NCBI RefSeq assembly: GCF_015352445.1
Contig: NZ_JADKPO010000040.1
Span: 1 to 41,437, forward strand
Length of the DNA: 41,437 bases
Reading direction: 5' to 3'
Source: Nocardioides agariphilus
GTDB taxonomy: Bacteria; Actinomycetota; Actinomycetes; Propionibacteriales; Nocardioidaceae
Each line of letters opens with the position of its first letter. Positions within the stretch are counted from its first letter, which is position 1. Under the pieces are notes generated by a model, which saw only the letters and a program-made list of their open reading frames with translations, ran no database searches and had not been told where the DNA came from. This document shows positions 24,753 to 33,436 of the stretch, piece by piece. Made by a program: the position numbers and the translations under genes.

Positions 24753-24890
24753 CCAGCGACGGCACAGCTCGACGCCGACAACGCACGTGATATCGACGCG
24801 TTCGTGGCCGCCTACGCACCAGACGTCGCGATCGCCGACTCCGCCGGGCGAGCGATCATGTCGGGTCGAGGCGTCGCCCGGGTGGTCTAG
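24753..24890 (+). pseudogene. Fragment of a SnoaL/NTF2-like protein
   Basis: The frame reads LDADNARDIDAFVAAYAPDV, then AIADSAGRAIMSGRGVARVV and a TAG stop. This resembles the N-terminal helix and first strands of SnoaL-like nuclear-transport-factor-2 proteins (typically NARDIDAF...YAPDV). There is no start codon after the in-frame TGA at 24750-24752, and the domain stops after about 45 of 110-130 residues. It looks like a decayed remnant in the dop-methyltransferase gap. Confidence 0.5.
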
Positions 24891-25005
24891 GCGGGTGACC
24901 GGCGCTCGGCTGGACCCACGCAGGAACTCGGGCCGACGCGCTGGCGAATGGAAAATCTTGTGCAAGTGGACCGGACCGGTTGACCAGATGTGCTGTGGTA
25001 GACGC

Positions 25006-25623
25006 ATGGGCTGGTGGACCGACGAGGTACTTCCCCACATCACCGACTACACGCTGCGCGGTCGAGAGATGGGCGAGCTGCGTGCCCAGGCGTGCGAGGC
25101 GCTGCACGGCCGGGTGCTGGAGGTCGGGTTCGGCAGCGGCCTCAACGTGCCGTTCTACCCCGCCGAGGTGACGCAGGTCGACGCCGTCGAGCCCTCCGAG
25201 CTGGCGTGGAAGATGTCCGAGAAGCGCCGCCTCGAGACCCACGTGCCGATCGGTCGCGTCGGCCGCGATGCCCAGCAGCTCAACATCGCCGGGGACAGGT
25301 ACGACGCCGCGCTGGTCACCTTCTCCCTGTGCACGATCCCTGACCCGGCGGCCGCCATGCGCGAGATCGCGCGCGTGCTCAAGAGCGGCGCCAGCTTGCA
25401 CTTCCTCGAGCACGGCGTCTCCAGCGACCCCAAGGTCGAGGCCTGGCAGCGGCGACTCGAGCCTCTGCAGAGACGCCTGGCCGGGGGCTGCCACCTGACC
25501 CGTGACCCGGTGCAGCTGGCCGAGGACGCCGGCCTGCTGGTCAAGATGGTTGAGCGGGGAGACCTTCCGGGTGGCCCGAAGCCGTTCACGGCGGGCTTCT
25601 TCGGCGAGGCCGTCCGGGTGTGA
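25006..25623 (+). CDS. SAM-dependent class I methyltransferase
   Basis: A 205-aa methyltransferase of the UbiE/Methyltransf_11 type. Motif I is VLEVGFGSGLNVPFYP at about residues 33-48, with the acidic motif II in DAVEPSELAWKMS, then DAALVTFSLCTIPDP and a post-motif HFLEHGVSSDPKVEAWQRRLEP. The substrate cannot be read; similar proteins act on lipids, quinones or small molecules. I use ATG 25006 (MGWWTDEV); the frame is open upstream but that part has no homology and would run into the SnoaL remnant. The GTG of the next gene overlaps its stop by four bases, so the two are coupled. Confidence 0.8.
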   Translation: MGWWTDEVLPHITDYTLRGREMGELRAQACEALHGRVLEVGFGSGLNVPFYPAEVTQVDAVEPSELAWKMSEKRRLETHVPIGRVGRDAQQLNIAGDRYDAALVTFSLCTIPDPAAAMREIARVLKSGASLHFLEHGVSSDPKVEAWQRRLEPLQRRLAGGCHLTRDPVQLAEDAGLLVKMVERGDLPGGPKPFTAGFFGEAVRV

Positions 25624-26087
25624 GCACCGGCACGCAACGCGCGGCAGACGCCGCGGATGGGCTGGGCCTGGTCTACGAGCTCACCAGACACGGACCCGTC
25701 TCGTCGCTGGCGGAGGCCGCGGCTGCTCGGGGTCTGGAGCCCCGGCAGATCGTGAAGACGATGGTGGTGCGCGTCTCCGAGGGCGACTACAGGTTCGTGC
25801 TCGTGCCGGGAGACCGGGAGATCGCCTGGCCCAAGCTACGTGCGCTGCTGGGCGTCAACCGGCTCTCGATGCCGCCCGCCGAGGAGGCGCAGGAGGTCAC
25901 GGGTTACGTGCGCGGCACGATCACGCCGTTGGGCAGCCTGCGCTCACTGCCTGTCGTCGCTGACGCATCCATCGACGGGAAGGTCTCGATCGGGGGCGGG
26001 GACCACGGCGTCGCCTTCACCGTCGAGGCGGCCGACCTGCTCGGAGTACTGGCCGCGGAGGTCGCCGACGTCACCGACCCGGCCTGA
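25620..26087 (+). CDS. YbaK/EbsC-type aminoacyl-tRNA deacylase
   Basis: A 155-aa YbaK-family protein. Members hydrolyse mischarged tRNAs in trans, most often Cys-tRNAPro. The conserved lysine lies in QIVKTMVVRV near residue 43, followed by YRFVLVPGDREIAWPKLRALLG, EVTGYVRGTITPLGS and the GKVSIGGGDHGVAFTVEAADL end of the fold. GTG 25620 overlaps the methyltransferase stop. The last codons and stop (Asp-Pro-Ala-stop) are the first unit of a 12-bp tandem repeat that extends beyond the gene. The exact tRNA substrate is inferred only from family. Confidence 0.85.
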   Translation: MSTGTQRAADAADGLGLVYELTRHGPVSSLAEAAAARGLEPRQIVKTMVVRVSEGDYRFVLVPGDREIAWPKLRALLGVNRLSMPPAEEAQEVTGYVRGTITPLGSLRSLPVVADASIDGKVSIGGGDHGVAFTVEAADLLGVLAAEVADVTDPA

Positions 26088-26135
26088 GATCCGGCCTGAG
26101 ATCCGGCCTGAGATGCGGCCTGAGACCCGGCGTCA
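26076..26135. repeat. Five-unit 12-bp tandem repeat across two stop codons
   Basis: Units of GATCCGGCCTGA run from 26076 to 26135 with minor changes (GACCCGGCCTGA, two GATCCGGCCTGA, GATGCGGCCTGA, GACCCGGCGTCA). Each of the first four contains TGA in the frame of the YbaK gene, giving Asp-Pro-Ala-stop repeatedly. The last unit contains the stop of the opposing gene. Slippage duplication of gene-end codons is the likely origin. Confidence 0.8.
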
Positions 26136-26483
26136 GTCGCGGCGTCGGTTGACCACCCACGCATGCGCGAGGTTCACCACACCGATGCCTGCCCAAGCGC
26201 TGATCAGACCGGGCAGGCCGCTGATGCTCGCGGAGATGGCGGTGATGGGGATGCCACCGCCCAGCGAGACGATGCCGAGCGCGAGCTGGCGTTGTCGGTC
26301 GCCACGCGCGTCCTCGCGCTGCGCCTGCCAACGGTCGTCGCCGTGGAACGAGCGGCGCTGGATCTCCTTCTCCACCCGCTCGGCGAAGGAGTCGACCAGA
26401 GCCTTGTCGTAGTCCGGCCCCAGTTCCTGGCGCGTGGCCAGCAGGGCCTCGTAGTCGCGTCGTTCGAGTTCGTCCTCGGCCAC
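26133..26483 (-). CDS. Small two-helix membrane protein
   Basis: A 116-aa protein. The first 65 residues are charged and helical (DELERRDYEALLATRQELG, RRSFHGDDRWQAQREDARGDRQRQ). Two hydrophobic stretches follow at about 67-86 and 88-108, close to a two-transmembrane hairpin (LALGIVSLGGGIPITAISAS; LISAWAGIGVVNLAHAWVV), and a basic end. The family looks like conserved actinobacterial membrane proteins of unknown function. GTG 26483 has GGGAG nine bases upstream. It follows the proteasomal ATPase by 21 bases and so could be co-transcribed with it. Confidence 0.75.
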   Translation of the reverse strand: MAEDELERRDYEALLATRQELGPDYDKALVDSFAERVEKEIQRRSFHGDDRWQAQREDARGDRQRQLALGIVSLGGGIPITAISASISGLPGLISAWAGIGVVNLAHAWVVNRRRD

Positions 26484-26504
26484 GCAGCAAGTCTCCCGTG
26501 ACGG

Positions 26505-28259
26505 TCAGAGGTATTGGCCGGTGTTGGCGACCGTGTCGATCGAACGGCCCGGCTCGGTGCCCTGCTTGCCGGTGATCAGGGTGCGGATGAACACGATCCG
26601 CTCGCCCTTCTTGCCGGAGATGCGAGCCCAGTCGTCGGGGTTGGTGGTGTTGGGGAGGTCTTCGTTCTCCTTGAACTCATCGACGCACGCCTGGAGCATG
26701 TGGGAGACCCGGATGCCGTACTGGTCGTGCTCGAGCCGGTCCTTGATCGCCATCTTCTTGGCGCGGTCGACGATGTTCTGGATCATCGCCCCGGAGTTGA
26801 AGTCCTTGAAGTAGAGGACCTCCTTGTCGCCGTTGGCGTAGGTCACCTCCAGGAAGCGGTTCTCCTCGGACTCGGTGTACATCCGTTCGACGGTGGCCTG
26901 GATCATGCCGGCCACGCACGCGTCGCGGTCGCCGCCGAACTCCTTGAGGTCGTCCTCGTGCAGCGGCAGATCGGCGACGAGGTACTTGCTGAAGATGTCG
27001 CGAGCCGACTCGGCGTCGGGCCTCTCGATCTTGATCTTCACGTCGAGGCGGCCGGGCCGCAGGATGGCGGGGTCGATCATGTCCTCGCGGTTGGAGGCGC
27101 CGATGACCAGGACGTTCTCCAGTGTCTCGACACCGTCGATCTCGCTGAGCAGCTGGGGGACGATCGTGTTCTCCACATCGGAGGAGACGCCCGATCCACG
27201 TGTGCGGAACAGCGAGTCCATCTCGTCGAAGAACACGATCACCGGTGTACCCATGCTGGCCTTCTCGCGGGCCCGCTGGAAGACCAGCCGGATGTGGCGC
27301 TCGGTCTCCCCGACGTACTTGTTGAGCAGCTCGGGGCCCTTGATGTTGAGGAAGTAGGACTTCCCCTCCTGGCCGGTCTTGGCGGCGACCTTCTTGGCCA
27401 GCGAGTTGGCGACCGCCTTGGCGATCAGCGTCTTGCCGCACCCGGGAGGGCCGTAGAGCAGGACGCCCTTGGGCGGCTTGAGCTTGTGCTCCTTGAACAG
27501 CTCGGGGTGGAGGTAGGGCAGCTCGACGGCGTCGCGGATCGCGTCGATCTGGCCGACCAGACCGCCGATCTGCGTGTAGTCGATGTCGGGCACCTCCTCG
27601 AGGACGAGCTCTTCGACCTCAGACTTCGGCACCTTCTCGTAGACGTAGCCTGCTCGCGTGTCGAGCAGCAGCGAGTCGCCGGCACGAATGGTGTCCTCGA
27701 GCAGCGGGGCGGCCAGCCGCACCACGCGCTCCTCGTCTGCGTTGGCGATGATCAGGGCACGCTCGCCGTCGGCGAGCAGCTCCTTGAACATCACGACCTC
27801 GCCTACCTGCTCGAACTCCAGCGCGGCAACGACGTTGAGGGCCTCGTTGAGCATGACCTCCTGGCCGCGCACGAGCGACTCGAGGTCCACCGAGGGGCTG
27901 ACGTTGACCCGTAGCTTGCGGCCGCCGGTGAAGACGTCGATGGAGTCGTCGTCGTTGCGGGCCAAGAAGGTGCCGAAGCCGGCCGGCGGCTGGGCGAGGC
28001 GGTCGACCTCCTCCTTGAGCTTCATGATCTGGTCGCGCGCCTCGCGCAGCGTCTGGGCCAGTCGTTCGTTCTGCGCGGTGACCGCCGACAGCGAACGCTG
28101 CGTGTCGGCCAGGCGCACCTCGAGGCTGCGGCTGCCGGTCGGGCTCTCGCTCAGGCGACGGCGCAGGTCGTGGACCTCGGCCTCCAGGAAGCGGACCTGG
28201 TTGGCGAGCTCTTCGCGGCCTCGGCCCTCCGAGCTGGGTGAGTCGTGTGATGTGGCCAT
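26505..28259 (-). CDS. mpa: Proteasomal AAA+ ATPase Mpa/ARC
   Basis: A 584-aa hexameric unfoldase that feeds pupylated proteins to the 20S core. The N-terminal coiled coil (about 17-50; [19 protein letters not shown]) binds Pup, followed by tandem OB domains ([22 protein letters not shown]). The AAA+ module has Walker [14 protein letters not shown], Walker [13 protein letters not shown] and the sensor region [27 protein letters not shown]. The C-terminus is TGQYL, the motif for docking into the alpha ring. ATG 28259 has an AGGAGG ten bases upstream and a -10-like TAGGGT at 28288-28283, so unlike many neighbours it has a leader. The longer frame start is not used. Confidence 0.95.
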   Translation of the reverse strand: MATSHDSPSSEGRGREELANQVRFLEAEVHDLRRRLSESPTGSRSLEVRLADTQRSLSAVTAQNERLAQTLREARDQIMKLKEEVDRLAQPPAGFGTFLARNDDDSIDVFTGGRKLRVNVSPSVDLESLVRGQEVMLNEALNVVAALEFEQVGEVVMFKELLADGERALIIANADEERVVRLAAPLLEDTIRAGDSLLLDTRAGYVYEKVPKSEVEELVLEEVPDIDYTQIGGLVGQIDAIRDAVELPYLHPELFKEHKLKPPKGVLLYGPPGCGKTLIAKAVANSLAKKVAAKTGQEGKSYFLNIKGPELLNKYVGETERHIRLVFQRAREKASMGTPVIVFFDEMDSLFRTRGSGVSSDVENTIVPQLLSEIDGVETLENVLVIGASNREDMIDPAILRPGRLDVKIKIERPDAESARDIFSKYLVADLPLHEDDLKEFGGDRDACVAGMIQATVERMYTESEENRFLEVTYANGDKEVLYFKDFNSGAMIQNIVDRAKKMAIKDRLEHDQYGIRVSHMLQACVDEFKENEDLPNTTNPDDWARISGKKGERIVFIRTLITGKQGTEPGRSIDTVANTGQYL

Positions 28260-28282
28260 CTGTGCGTCACCTCCTGAATTCG

Positions 28283-28288
28283 ACCCTA
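28283..28288 (-). promoter_or_regulatory. Candidate -10 of mpa
   Basis: TAGGGT on the minus strand, 23 bases before the ATG. The short leader has a full AGGAGG site. Confidence 0.45.
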
Positions 28289-28376
28289 CCTGCGTCTTTA
28301 CCCCCCGCGAGGCCTTACAGGTGGGTGTTGGACAGGAATTGATACATCCGTAACACCAGGGCATGGCCCGTTCGGG

Positions 28377-29336
28377 CTACTCCTCGGGCAGCTCGACAGG
28401 AACGCCGGGTGGCCGGGGGCCGGTGTAGTCGGGGCCGTAGGCGCCCGGGGCGGGACGTCGACGCTTCATCGGAGGCCGTTGGCCCGGCGCCATCCGGCGC
28501 GCCGTGACCAAGAACGCCGTGTGCCCGATCATCGCGTGACCGGGGCGTACGGCGAGTCCCTCGACGTGCCAGTCGCGCACGAGCGACTCCCAGGCCTGGG
28601 GTTCGGTGAAGCCGCCGTGGACGCGGATGCTCTCCACCGTGCGTGAGAGCTGGGTCGTCGTGGCGACGTACGCGCAGAGGATGCCGCCCGGCAGCAGGGC
28701 GCTCGCGGCCGCCTCCAGGCACTCCCACGGCGCGAGCATGTCCAGGATCAGCCGGTCGCAGCGCTCGCCGCTCGCCGGCAGCTCCTCGGCCAGGTCACCC
28801 AGGCGCAGCTCCCACGCCGGGTGACCATGGTCGTCCTTGGTCCCGAAGAACTGCGTCACGTTGCGGCGCGCGACCTCCGCGAACTCCTCACGCCGCTCGA
28901 AGGACAAGACGCGGCCGTGCGGTCCGACGGCCCGCAGCAGCGAGCAGGTCAGGGCCCCCGAGCCCACGCCGGCCTCGACGACGTGTGCCCCCGGGAAGAC
29001 GTCTGCCATGGCGATGATCTGGGCCGAGTCCTTGGGGTAGACGACAGCAGCCCCGCGCGGCATCGAGACCACGAACTCCGAGAGCAACGGGCGGAACACG
29101 AGGTACTCCCCGCCGCCGGACGAGGTGACCGTGAAGCCCTCCTCGCGGCCGATCAGCTCGTCGTGCTCGAGGTGGCCCCGGTTGGAGAAGAACCGCTTGC
29201 CGGCCTCCAGGCAGAAGTTGTGGCGACGACCCTTGCTGTCGACGAGGCGCACCCACTCACCCTCACGGAGCGGACCCCGATGGACGCCCGCCCAAGCCTC
29301 GGGAGGTACGTCGGGTTGGGACCCCGGATCAGACAT
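28377..29336 (-). CDS. trmI: tRNA (adenine-N1)-methyltransferase TrmI
   Basis: A 319-aa methyltransferase making m1A58 in the T-loop of tRNA. The N-terminal barrel contains EGEWVRLVDSKGRRHNFCLEAG and ELIGREEGFTVTSSGGGEYLVFRP in outline. The catalytic domain has the PKDSAQIIAMADVFPGAHVVEAGVGSGALT motif I region, LSFERREEFAEVARRNV, and DRLILDMLAPWECL with the conserved Asp and Pro-like loop. The C-terminal 40 residues are a basic, proline-rich tail. ATG 29336 is leaderless (TAGGGT plus six bases). A small GCCCG-TT-CGGGC hairpin overlaps its stop. It matches the gene next to recB and mpa in M. tuberculosis (Rv2118c). Confidence 0.92.
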   Translation of the reverse strand: MSDPGSQPDVPPEAWAGVHRGPLREGEWVRLVDSKGRRHNFCLEAGKRFFSNRGHLEHDELIGREEGFTVTSSGGGEYLVFRPLLSEFVVSMPRGAAVVYPKDSAQIIAMADVFPGAHVVEAGVGSGALTCSLLRAVGPHGRVLSFERREEFAEVARRNVTQFFGTKDDHGHPAWELRLGDLAEELPASGERCDRLILDMLAPWECLEAAASALLPGGILCAYVATTTQLSRTVESIRVHGGFTEPQAWESLVRDWHVEGLAVRPGHAMIGHTAFLVTARRMAPGQRPPMKRRRPAPGAYGPDYTGPRPPGVPVELPEE

Positions 29337-29348
29337 GGCGCGACCCTA
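29334..29348 (-). promoter_or_regulatory. Leaderless promoter of trmI
   Basis: On the minus strand TAGGGT (29348-29343), six bases, then ATG 29336. Confidence 0.6.
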
Positions 29349-29363
29349 GCGCCGGGATTGCGT

Positions 29364-30539
29364 TCAGCGACCTCGGGCCTGTCGGAAGGCGAGCTCGACG
29401 TCGGCCGCCGACAGCACGCCGTAGACCGTGCCGTCGTCCTCCAGCAGGAGGTACTCGTGGGCCGGGTGGTCGGACATCGCGCGCACCAGCTGCTCGCCCT
29501 CGAGGCCGGCAGGCAGGCTCATGCCCGGCTCGAGGGTGCGGGCGACCGTCGAGACGGCCACCCAAGGGCGGCGTTCCTCCGGGGTCGCCACCAAGGCGGC
29601 CTCGCTGACCAGGCCGATCGGACGGCCGGTGCCCGTGACCGTGATCAGGCTGCCCGCCTCTGCCTCGCGGGCCCGACGGACCGCCTCGGCCAGCGGGAGG
29701 TCATCGGGCACCGCGAGGGCGCGGCGGGCCAGCCGCCGCGCCACCAGGGACGGCAAGGAGGTCCGGGCTCGGGCCGACTGCAGAGCAGACGTCGCCGCGG
29801 TCCACAAGAACATGGCGACCATGGCGGCGAGCAGGATGTCGAAGACGTCGGGCGGACGACCAAGGACGCGCTCCTGCAGCAGCGGCCAGGCCAGCGCGGC
29901 CACCGCGGTCATCCGGCCTGCCCACGCGGCCACCGTGGTGCCCTTGAGCATGTCGCCGGTCGCTCCCCAGATCGCTGCCTTGAGGACCCGACCGCCGTCC
30001 AGGGGCAGGCCGGGGACCAGGTTGAGGACACCGACGATGAGGTTTGCTCCCGCGAGGCCCTCGACGGCCATCAGGAGCAGACCGTCGGGCGTGACGAACC
30101 ACAGCCCGAACGCCGCCGCCCCGACCGCGAGCGAGGTGAGCGGACCGACCACGGCGATCATCAGCTCCTGACGCGGGGTGCGGGCCTCTCCCTCGATGGC
30201 CGTGGCACCCCCGAGGAAGTGCAGCGTGATGGAGCTGACGTGGTAGCCGTAGTGGCGGGCCATGAACGCGTGCGAGGCCTCGTGCAGCAGCACCGAGAGG
30301 TAGAGGATGACGGCGAAGGCGAACCCGGCGACGTACTTCAGCCCACCGAGCCCCGGCGAGACCTCGTCGACTCGTGGAGCGACGACCCAGGCGATCAGAG
30401 CTGCGATCAGGAACCACGACGAGGTGACCAGCACATCGCTGCCGGCGATCGTGCCGACTTTGAACGTCCCGGGCGGACGCGATGGAGGGCGCGGCGGGCG
30501 CGGTGGTGTCCGGGACGCCTCAGACGGGTGCTCGGACAC
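29364..30539 (-). CDS. M50 site-2 protease with CBS domains
   Basis: A 391-aa membrane metalloprotease of the intramembrane site-2 protease family. The zinc motif HExxH is H86-E87-A-S-H90 in a hydrophobic helix, and the second zinc ligand is in NLVPGLPLDGGR near residue 188. About six hydrophobic segments occur before residue 255. The C-terminal region (about 265-391) has two CBS motifs (LPLAEAVRRAREAEAGSLITV; HEYLLLEDDGTVYGVLSAADV), which may bind adenine nucleotides. It could cleave anti-sigma factors or other membrane proteins; no partner is visible. GTG 30539 is leaderless (TAGCCT plus six bases). The N-terminus is proline-rich. Confidence 0.9.
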   Translation of the reverse strand: MSEHPSEASRTPPRPPRPPSRPPGTFKVGTIAGSDVLVTSSWFLIAALIAWVVAPRVDEVSPGLGGLKYVAGFAFAVILYLSVLLHEASHAFMARHYGYHVSSITLHFLGGATAIEGEARTPRQELMIAVVGPLTSLAVGAAAFGLWFVTPDGLLLMAVEGLAGANLIVGVLNLVPGLPLDGGRVLKAAIWGATGDMLKGTTVAAWAGRMTAVAALAWPLLQERVLGRPPDVFDILLAAMVAMFLWTAATSALQSARARTSLPSLVARRLARRALAVPDDLPLAEAVRRAREAEAGSLITVTGTGRPIGLVSEAALVATPEERRPWVAVSTVARTLEPGMSLPAGLEGEQLVRAMSDHPAHEYLLLEDDGTVYGVLSAADVELAFRQARGR

Positions 30540-30551
30540 GCCTCGAGGCTA
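30537..30551 (-). promoter_or_regulatory. Leaderless promoter of the M50 protease
   Basis: On the minus strand TAGCCT (30551-30546), six bases, then GTG 30539. Confidence 0.55.
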
Positions 30552-30612
30552 TCCGACCGGGTCGCCGGCCCGAGGTACGGCGGTGGTCGGCACCGCTGTC
30601 CGTGGCTGGGCC

Positions 30613-30628
30613 TAGGGTCACCAGCATG
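30613..30628 (+). promoter_or_regulatory. Leaderless promoter of the RecB-like gene
   Basis: TAGGGT (30613-30618), seven bases, then ATG 30626. Confidence 0.6.
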
Positions 30629-31585
30629 ACCGTCGACCAGGAGGCCGCACCAGCCGAGCGTGCCCGCCTGCGCGTCGACGGCGTTGACGTCCTGGGAGCG
30701 CTCTCCCCGAGCCGGGCCGGCGACTTCATGACCTGCCCGCTGCTGTTCAGGTTCCGCACGGTCGACCGGCTGCCCGAGGCCAAGTCGGTCGACGCCGCCC
30801 GCGGCACGCTGGTCCACAAGGTGCTCGAGGACCTCTTCTCACTACCGGCAGCCGAACGCACTCCCGAGCGGGCGCGGGCGATGTTGGCACCCGCCTGGGA
30901 GACGGTCCTCGCCGAGGAGCCAGGCCTGGCCGGACTGTTCGAGGCCGACGAGTCTGGCGCCGCTACCGGCTTCGCCGAGTGGTGGGGCTCGGCCGGCGAG
31001 GCGCTCGATCGCTACTTCGAGCTCGAGGACCCGCGTCGGCTCGAGCCCGCGGAGCGCGAGCTCTACGTCGAGACCGTGCTCGACTCCAAGCTGCTGCTGC
31101 GCGGATACGTCGACCGTCTCGACGTCGCGCCGGACGGCTCGGTCCGGGTCGTCGACTACAAGGTCGCGTGGAGCCCCAGCCGGGACAACGAGGCCAGGCC
31201 GCTGTTCCAGCTGAAGTTCTACGCGCTGGTGATCTGGCGCAACCGCGGGGTGATCCCCAAGGTGTTGCAGCTGGTCTACCTCGGCAACGGCGAGATCCTC
31301 CGCTACGAGCCCGACGAGGACGACCTGCTGGCCACCGAGCGCAAGATCGACGCGCTGTGGTCGGCGATCCGCGAGGCCGACGAGCGGCGCGAGTGGCAGC
31401 CCAACCCCTCACGCGCGTGTGACTGGTGCTCGTTCAAGGACCTCTGTCCTGCTTGGGGCGGCACTCCCCCGCCTGTCCCGCCTCGGGTCACGTCCCGGGG
31501 TGCTCGGCCTACACCCGATGACGTTCGGCCCAGAGTGCTGCGCTGGTTCGGTCGCCTACGCCGATGGTGGCGAAGATCGAGGTGA
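30626..31585 (+). CDS. RecB-like PD-(D/E)XK nuclease with iron-sulfur cluster
   Basis: A 319-aa stand-alone nuclease. The N-terminal SPSRAGDFMTCPLLFRF holds the first cluster cysteine, and the C-terminal RACDWCSFKDLCPAWGG holds three more, the layout of AddB/Cas4-type 4Fe-4S nucleases. The catalytic core is GYVDRLDVAP with VRVVDYKVAWS (the D-x-K pair), after ARGTLVHKVLEDLF. It probably resects DNA ends in repair; the M. tuberculosis counterpart is Rv2119. ATG 30626 is leaderless. The 40 residues after the last cysteine are proline- and arginine-rich and overlap the last 77 bases of the response regulator gene on the other strand, an unusual antisense overlap. Confidence 0.85.
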   Translation: MTVDQEAAPAERARLRVDGVDVLGALSPSRAGDFMTCPLLFRFRTVDRLPEAKSVDAARGTLVHKVLEDLFSLPAAERTPERARAMLAPAWETVLAEEPGLAGLFEADESGAATGFAEWWGSAGEALDRYFELEDPRRLEPAERELYVETVLDSKLLLRGYVDRLDVAPDGSVRVVDYKVAWSPSRDNEARPLFQLKFYALVIWRNRGVIPKVLQLVYLGNGEILRYEPDEDDLLATERKIDALWSAIREADERREWQPNPSRACDWCSFKDLCPAWGGTPPPVPPRVTSRGARPTPDDVRPRVLRWFGRLRRWWRRSR

Positions 31586-32147
31586 GGTGTGCCTTGACGG
31601 TGCGCTCGGTGATGCCGAGGCGCCGGGCGATCTGCTTGTTGGCCAGCCCGTCGCGCACGAGCAGCAGCACCTCGCGCTCGCGAGGCGTCAGGTCGGGCAG
31701 GTCCGCCGATGGTCGCCTGGTCTCGAGCAGCTCGCGCGCCGCCCTCGGGTGCAGCGGCGACTCACCTCGTGCCACCGCACGGATCCCGCCCAGGATGTCG
31801 TCGGGCTCCGCATCCTTGAGCAGGTAGCCCACGGCCCCGGCGTCCAGGGCACCGACGATGCGCTCGGCGTCGGCGAACGACGTCAGCACCAGCACGTCGG
31901 CCAGCCCCTCGGCCACGATCGCCCTGGTGGCGCTGACGCCATCGACGCCAGGCATCTGCAGGTCCATGAGCACCACATCGGGTCGTGTAGCGCGCACGAC
32001 CTCGAGCGCCTCGGCCCCGTCGCCGGCGGTCCCCACGACGCGGAGGTCATGGACTCCGGCCAGCAGCTGGCTCAGTCCGGTCCGCACCACGGCATGGTCG
32101 TCGACGACCACCACCGTGATCGTGACCTCGTCCGATCCCTCACTCAC
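31509..32147 (-). CDS. NarL/LuxR-family response regulator
   Basis: A 212-aa two-component regulator. The receiver domain has the acidic pair Asp16-Asp17 in VVVVDDHAVVRTGL, the phosphoryl-acceptor Asp62 in VLMDLQMPGVDG, and the lysine of GYLLKDAEPDDI. The C-terminal helix-turn-helix is LTPREREVLLLVRDGLANKQIARRLGITERTVKAHL in outline. Its GTG start overlaps the stop of the histidine kinase by four bases, so the pair is coupled. The target genes are unknown; the secreted-protein pair upstream is a possible target but that is a guess. Its 3' end overlaps the RecB-like gene. Confidence 0.93.
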   Translation of the reverse strand: MSEGSDEVTITVVVVDDHAVVRTGLSQLLAGVHDLRVVGTAGDGAEALEVVRATRPDVVLMDLQMPGVDGVSATRAIVAEGLADVLVLTSFADAERIVGALDAGAVGYLLKDAEPDDILGGIRAVARGESPLHPRAARELLETRRPSADLPDLTPREREVLLLVRDGLANKQIARRLGITERTVKAHLTSIFATIGVGDRTSAALWAERHRV

Positions 32148-33436
32148 CTGACCGCCACCTCCAACCTCACCTCGGTGCCGGCGCCGAGTGTCGACTGCAC
32201 CTCGAGCCTGCCACCCGCGTCCTGGGCCAGGCTCGCAAGCCCGCGTAGCCCGAAGCGTTCAGGGTCGCGGCCACCACTCGTGTCGAACCCCGTGCCGTCG
32301 TCCGTCACGCGCAGGACCACACGCTCCTCGTCGCCGTGACCCTCGATGCGGACGTCGACGACGAGCGTGGAAGCGCGCGCATGTCGGATCGCGTTGCGCA
32401 CGGCCTCCTGGGCGACCCTCCAGACCAGGGCGACGGTCTCGTCCGAGACCTGCCGCAGCTCTCCCACGCGCACGTCGGCCTCGATGCCGGCGCCGGCAGC
32501 CGGAGCGGTCAGGTCGCCGAGCGCAGCGGCCAGACCGTCGGCGTGCAGGTCGGGAGGGTGGATCGAGACCAGCAGTGACCGCAGCGATCTCAGGCTGCCG
32601 CGCAACGAACGGCCCGCGATGGCGAGGTCCTCGCGCAGGTCCTCTGGCACCCGGGCGTCACGGCCGACAGCCGCGAGCGAGAACGTCGTACCGGCCAGGT
32701 CCTGCACCACACCGTCGTGCAGGTCGCGAGCGATGCGGCGGCGCTCAGCCTCCGACGCCGTCATCGACGCGCGCAGCAACCGCTCTCGCTCGCGGGCCGT
32801 GCGGGTCAGGCGGCGTGTCAGCACCCAGATGATCGGGGTGGCGATCACGAGCAGGGCGAGCATCCCGCCGACGGTGATCCGCTGGATCGGCGCGAACACC
32901 GCGCTACGCCGGGCGGCGAGGTCGTCGGCGGAGAAGTAGACCTCGAACAGCATCTGCTCACCCTCGGGCGAGTGGATCCGCGTGTAGACCTCCACCAGCC
33001 CACCCGGCTCCGTCTCGAAGCGGTTCTCCGGCTTGGAGAGGTCCGACACCTCCGCCTCGGTGCCGCCGTTGGCCAAGACGTCGGCCTCCTCCTCGTCGAG
33101 CGGATAGCGAGCGCCGATCAGCTGGCTCTTGTCGGAGTAGAGGATGGTGCCGTCGGACCGCCAGATCTTGACCCGACGCACGTCGCCGACCAGGAGCCGC
33201 CTGAGCACCTGGCGGTCCAGCTTGTCGATGGCGCCCGCGTCACCGTCGACCAGGCCGCGAGGGATGGCCGGCTGGGCGACCGACCGGGCCAGGACGCGGG
33301 TGACGGACCGTGCGTCGTCGCTGGCCGTGGACGCGGCCACCCGGGCGCTGAGGACCGAGGTCGCCACCGAGAGCACGACGAAGACGAGTGCGGCCAGCGT
33401 GAGGTACTGCGCCACTGGGTTCCGAAGCAGTCTCAC
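32144..33436 (-). CDS. NarL-type sensor histidine kinase
   Basis: A 430-aa sensor kinase of the HisKA_3 class. A first membrane helix (about residues 8-30) and a second (about 188-207) flank an extracellular sensor of about 150 residues that contains KIWRSDGTILYSDKSQLIG, a fold-like stretch of small-molecule sensors. The phospho-acceptor is His240 in RRRIARDLHDGVVQDLAG. The ATPase domain follows with AVRNAIRHARA (N box) and VTDDGTGFDTSG (G1 box). GTG 33436 is leaderless. It lies upstream of and overlaps the response regulator by four bases. The stimulus is not readable from the sequence. Confidence 0.92.
   Translation of the reverse strand: MRLLRNPVAQYLTLAALVFVVLSVATSVLSARVAASTASDDARSVTRVLARSVAQPAIPRGLVDGDAGAIDKLDRQVLRRLLVGDVRRVKIWRSDGTILYSDKSQLIGARYPLDEEEADVLANGGTEAEVSDLSKPENRFETEPGGLVEVYTRIHSPEGEQMLFEVYFSADDLAARRSAVFAPIQRITVGGMLALLVIATPIIWVLTRRLTRTARERERLLRASMTASEAERRRIARDLHDGVVQDLAGTTFSLAAVGRDARVPEDLREDLAIAGRSLRGSLRSLRSLLVSIHPPDLHADGLAAALGDLTAPAAGAGIEADVRVGELRQVSDETVALVWRVAQEAVRNAIRHARASTLVVDVRIEGHGDEERVVLRVTDDGTGFDTSGGRDPERFGLRGLASLAQDAGGRLEVQSTLGAGTEVRLEVAVR

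Noticed and set aside
26076-26135. CRISPR-like repeat array
   Set aside because: Units are 12 bp and directly abutting, without spacers, and no cas genes are present.
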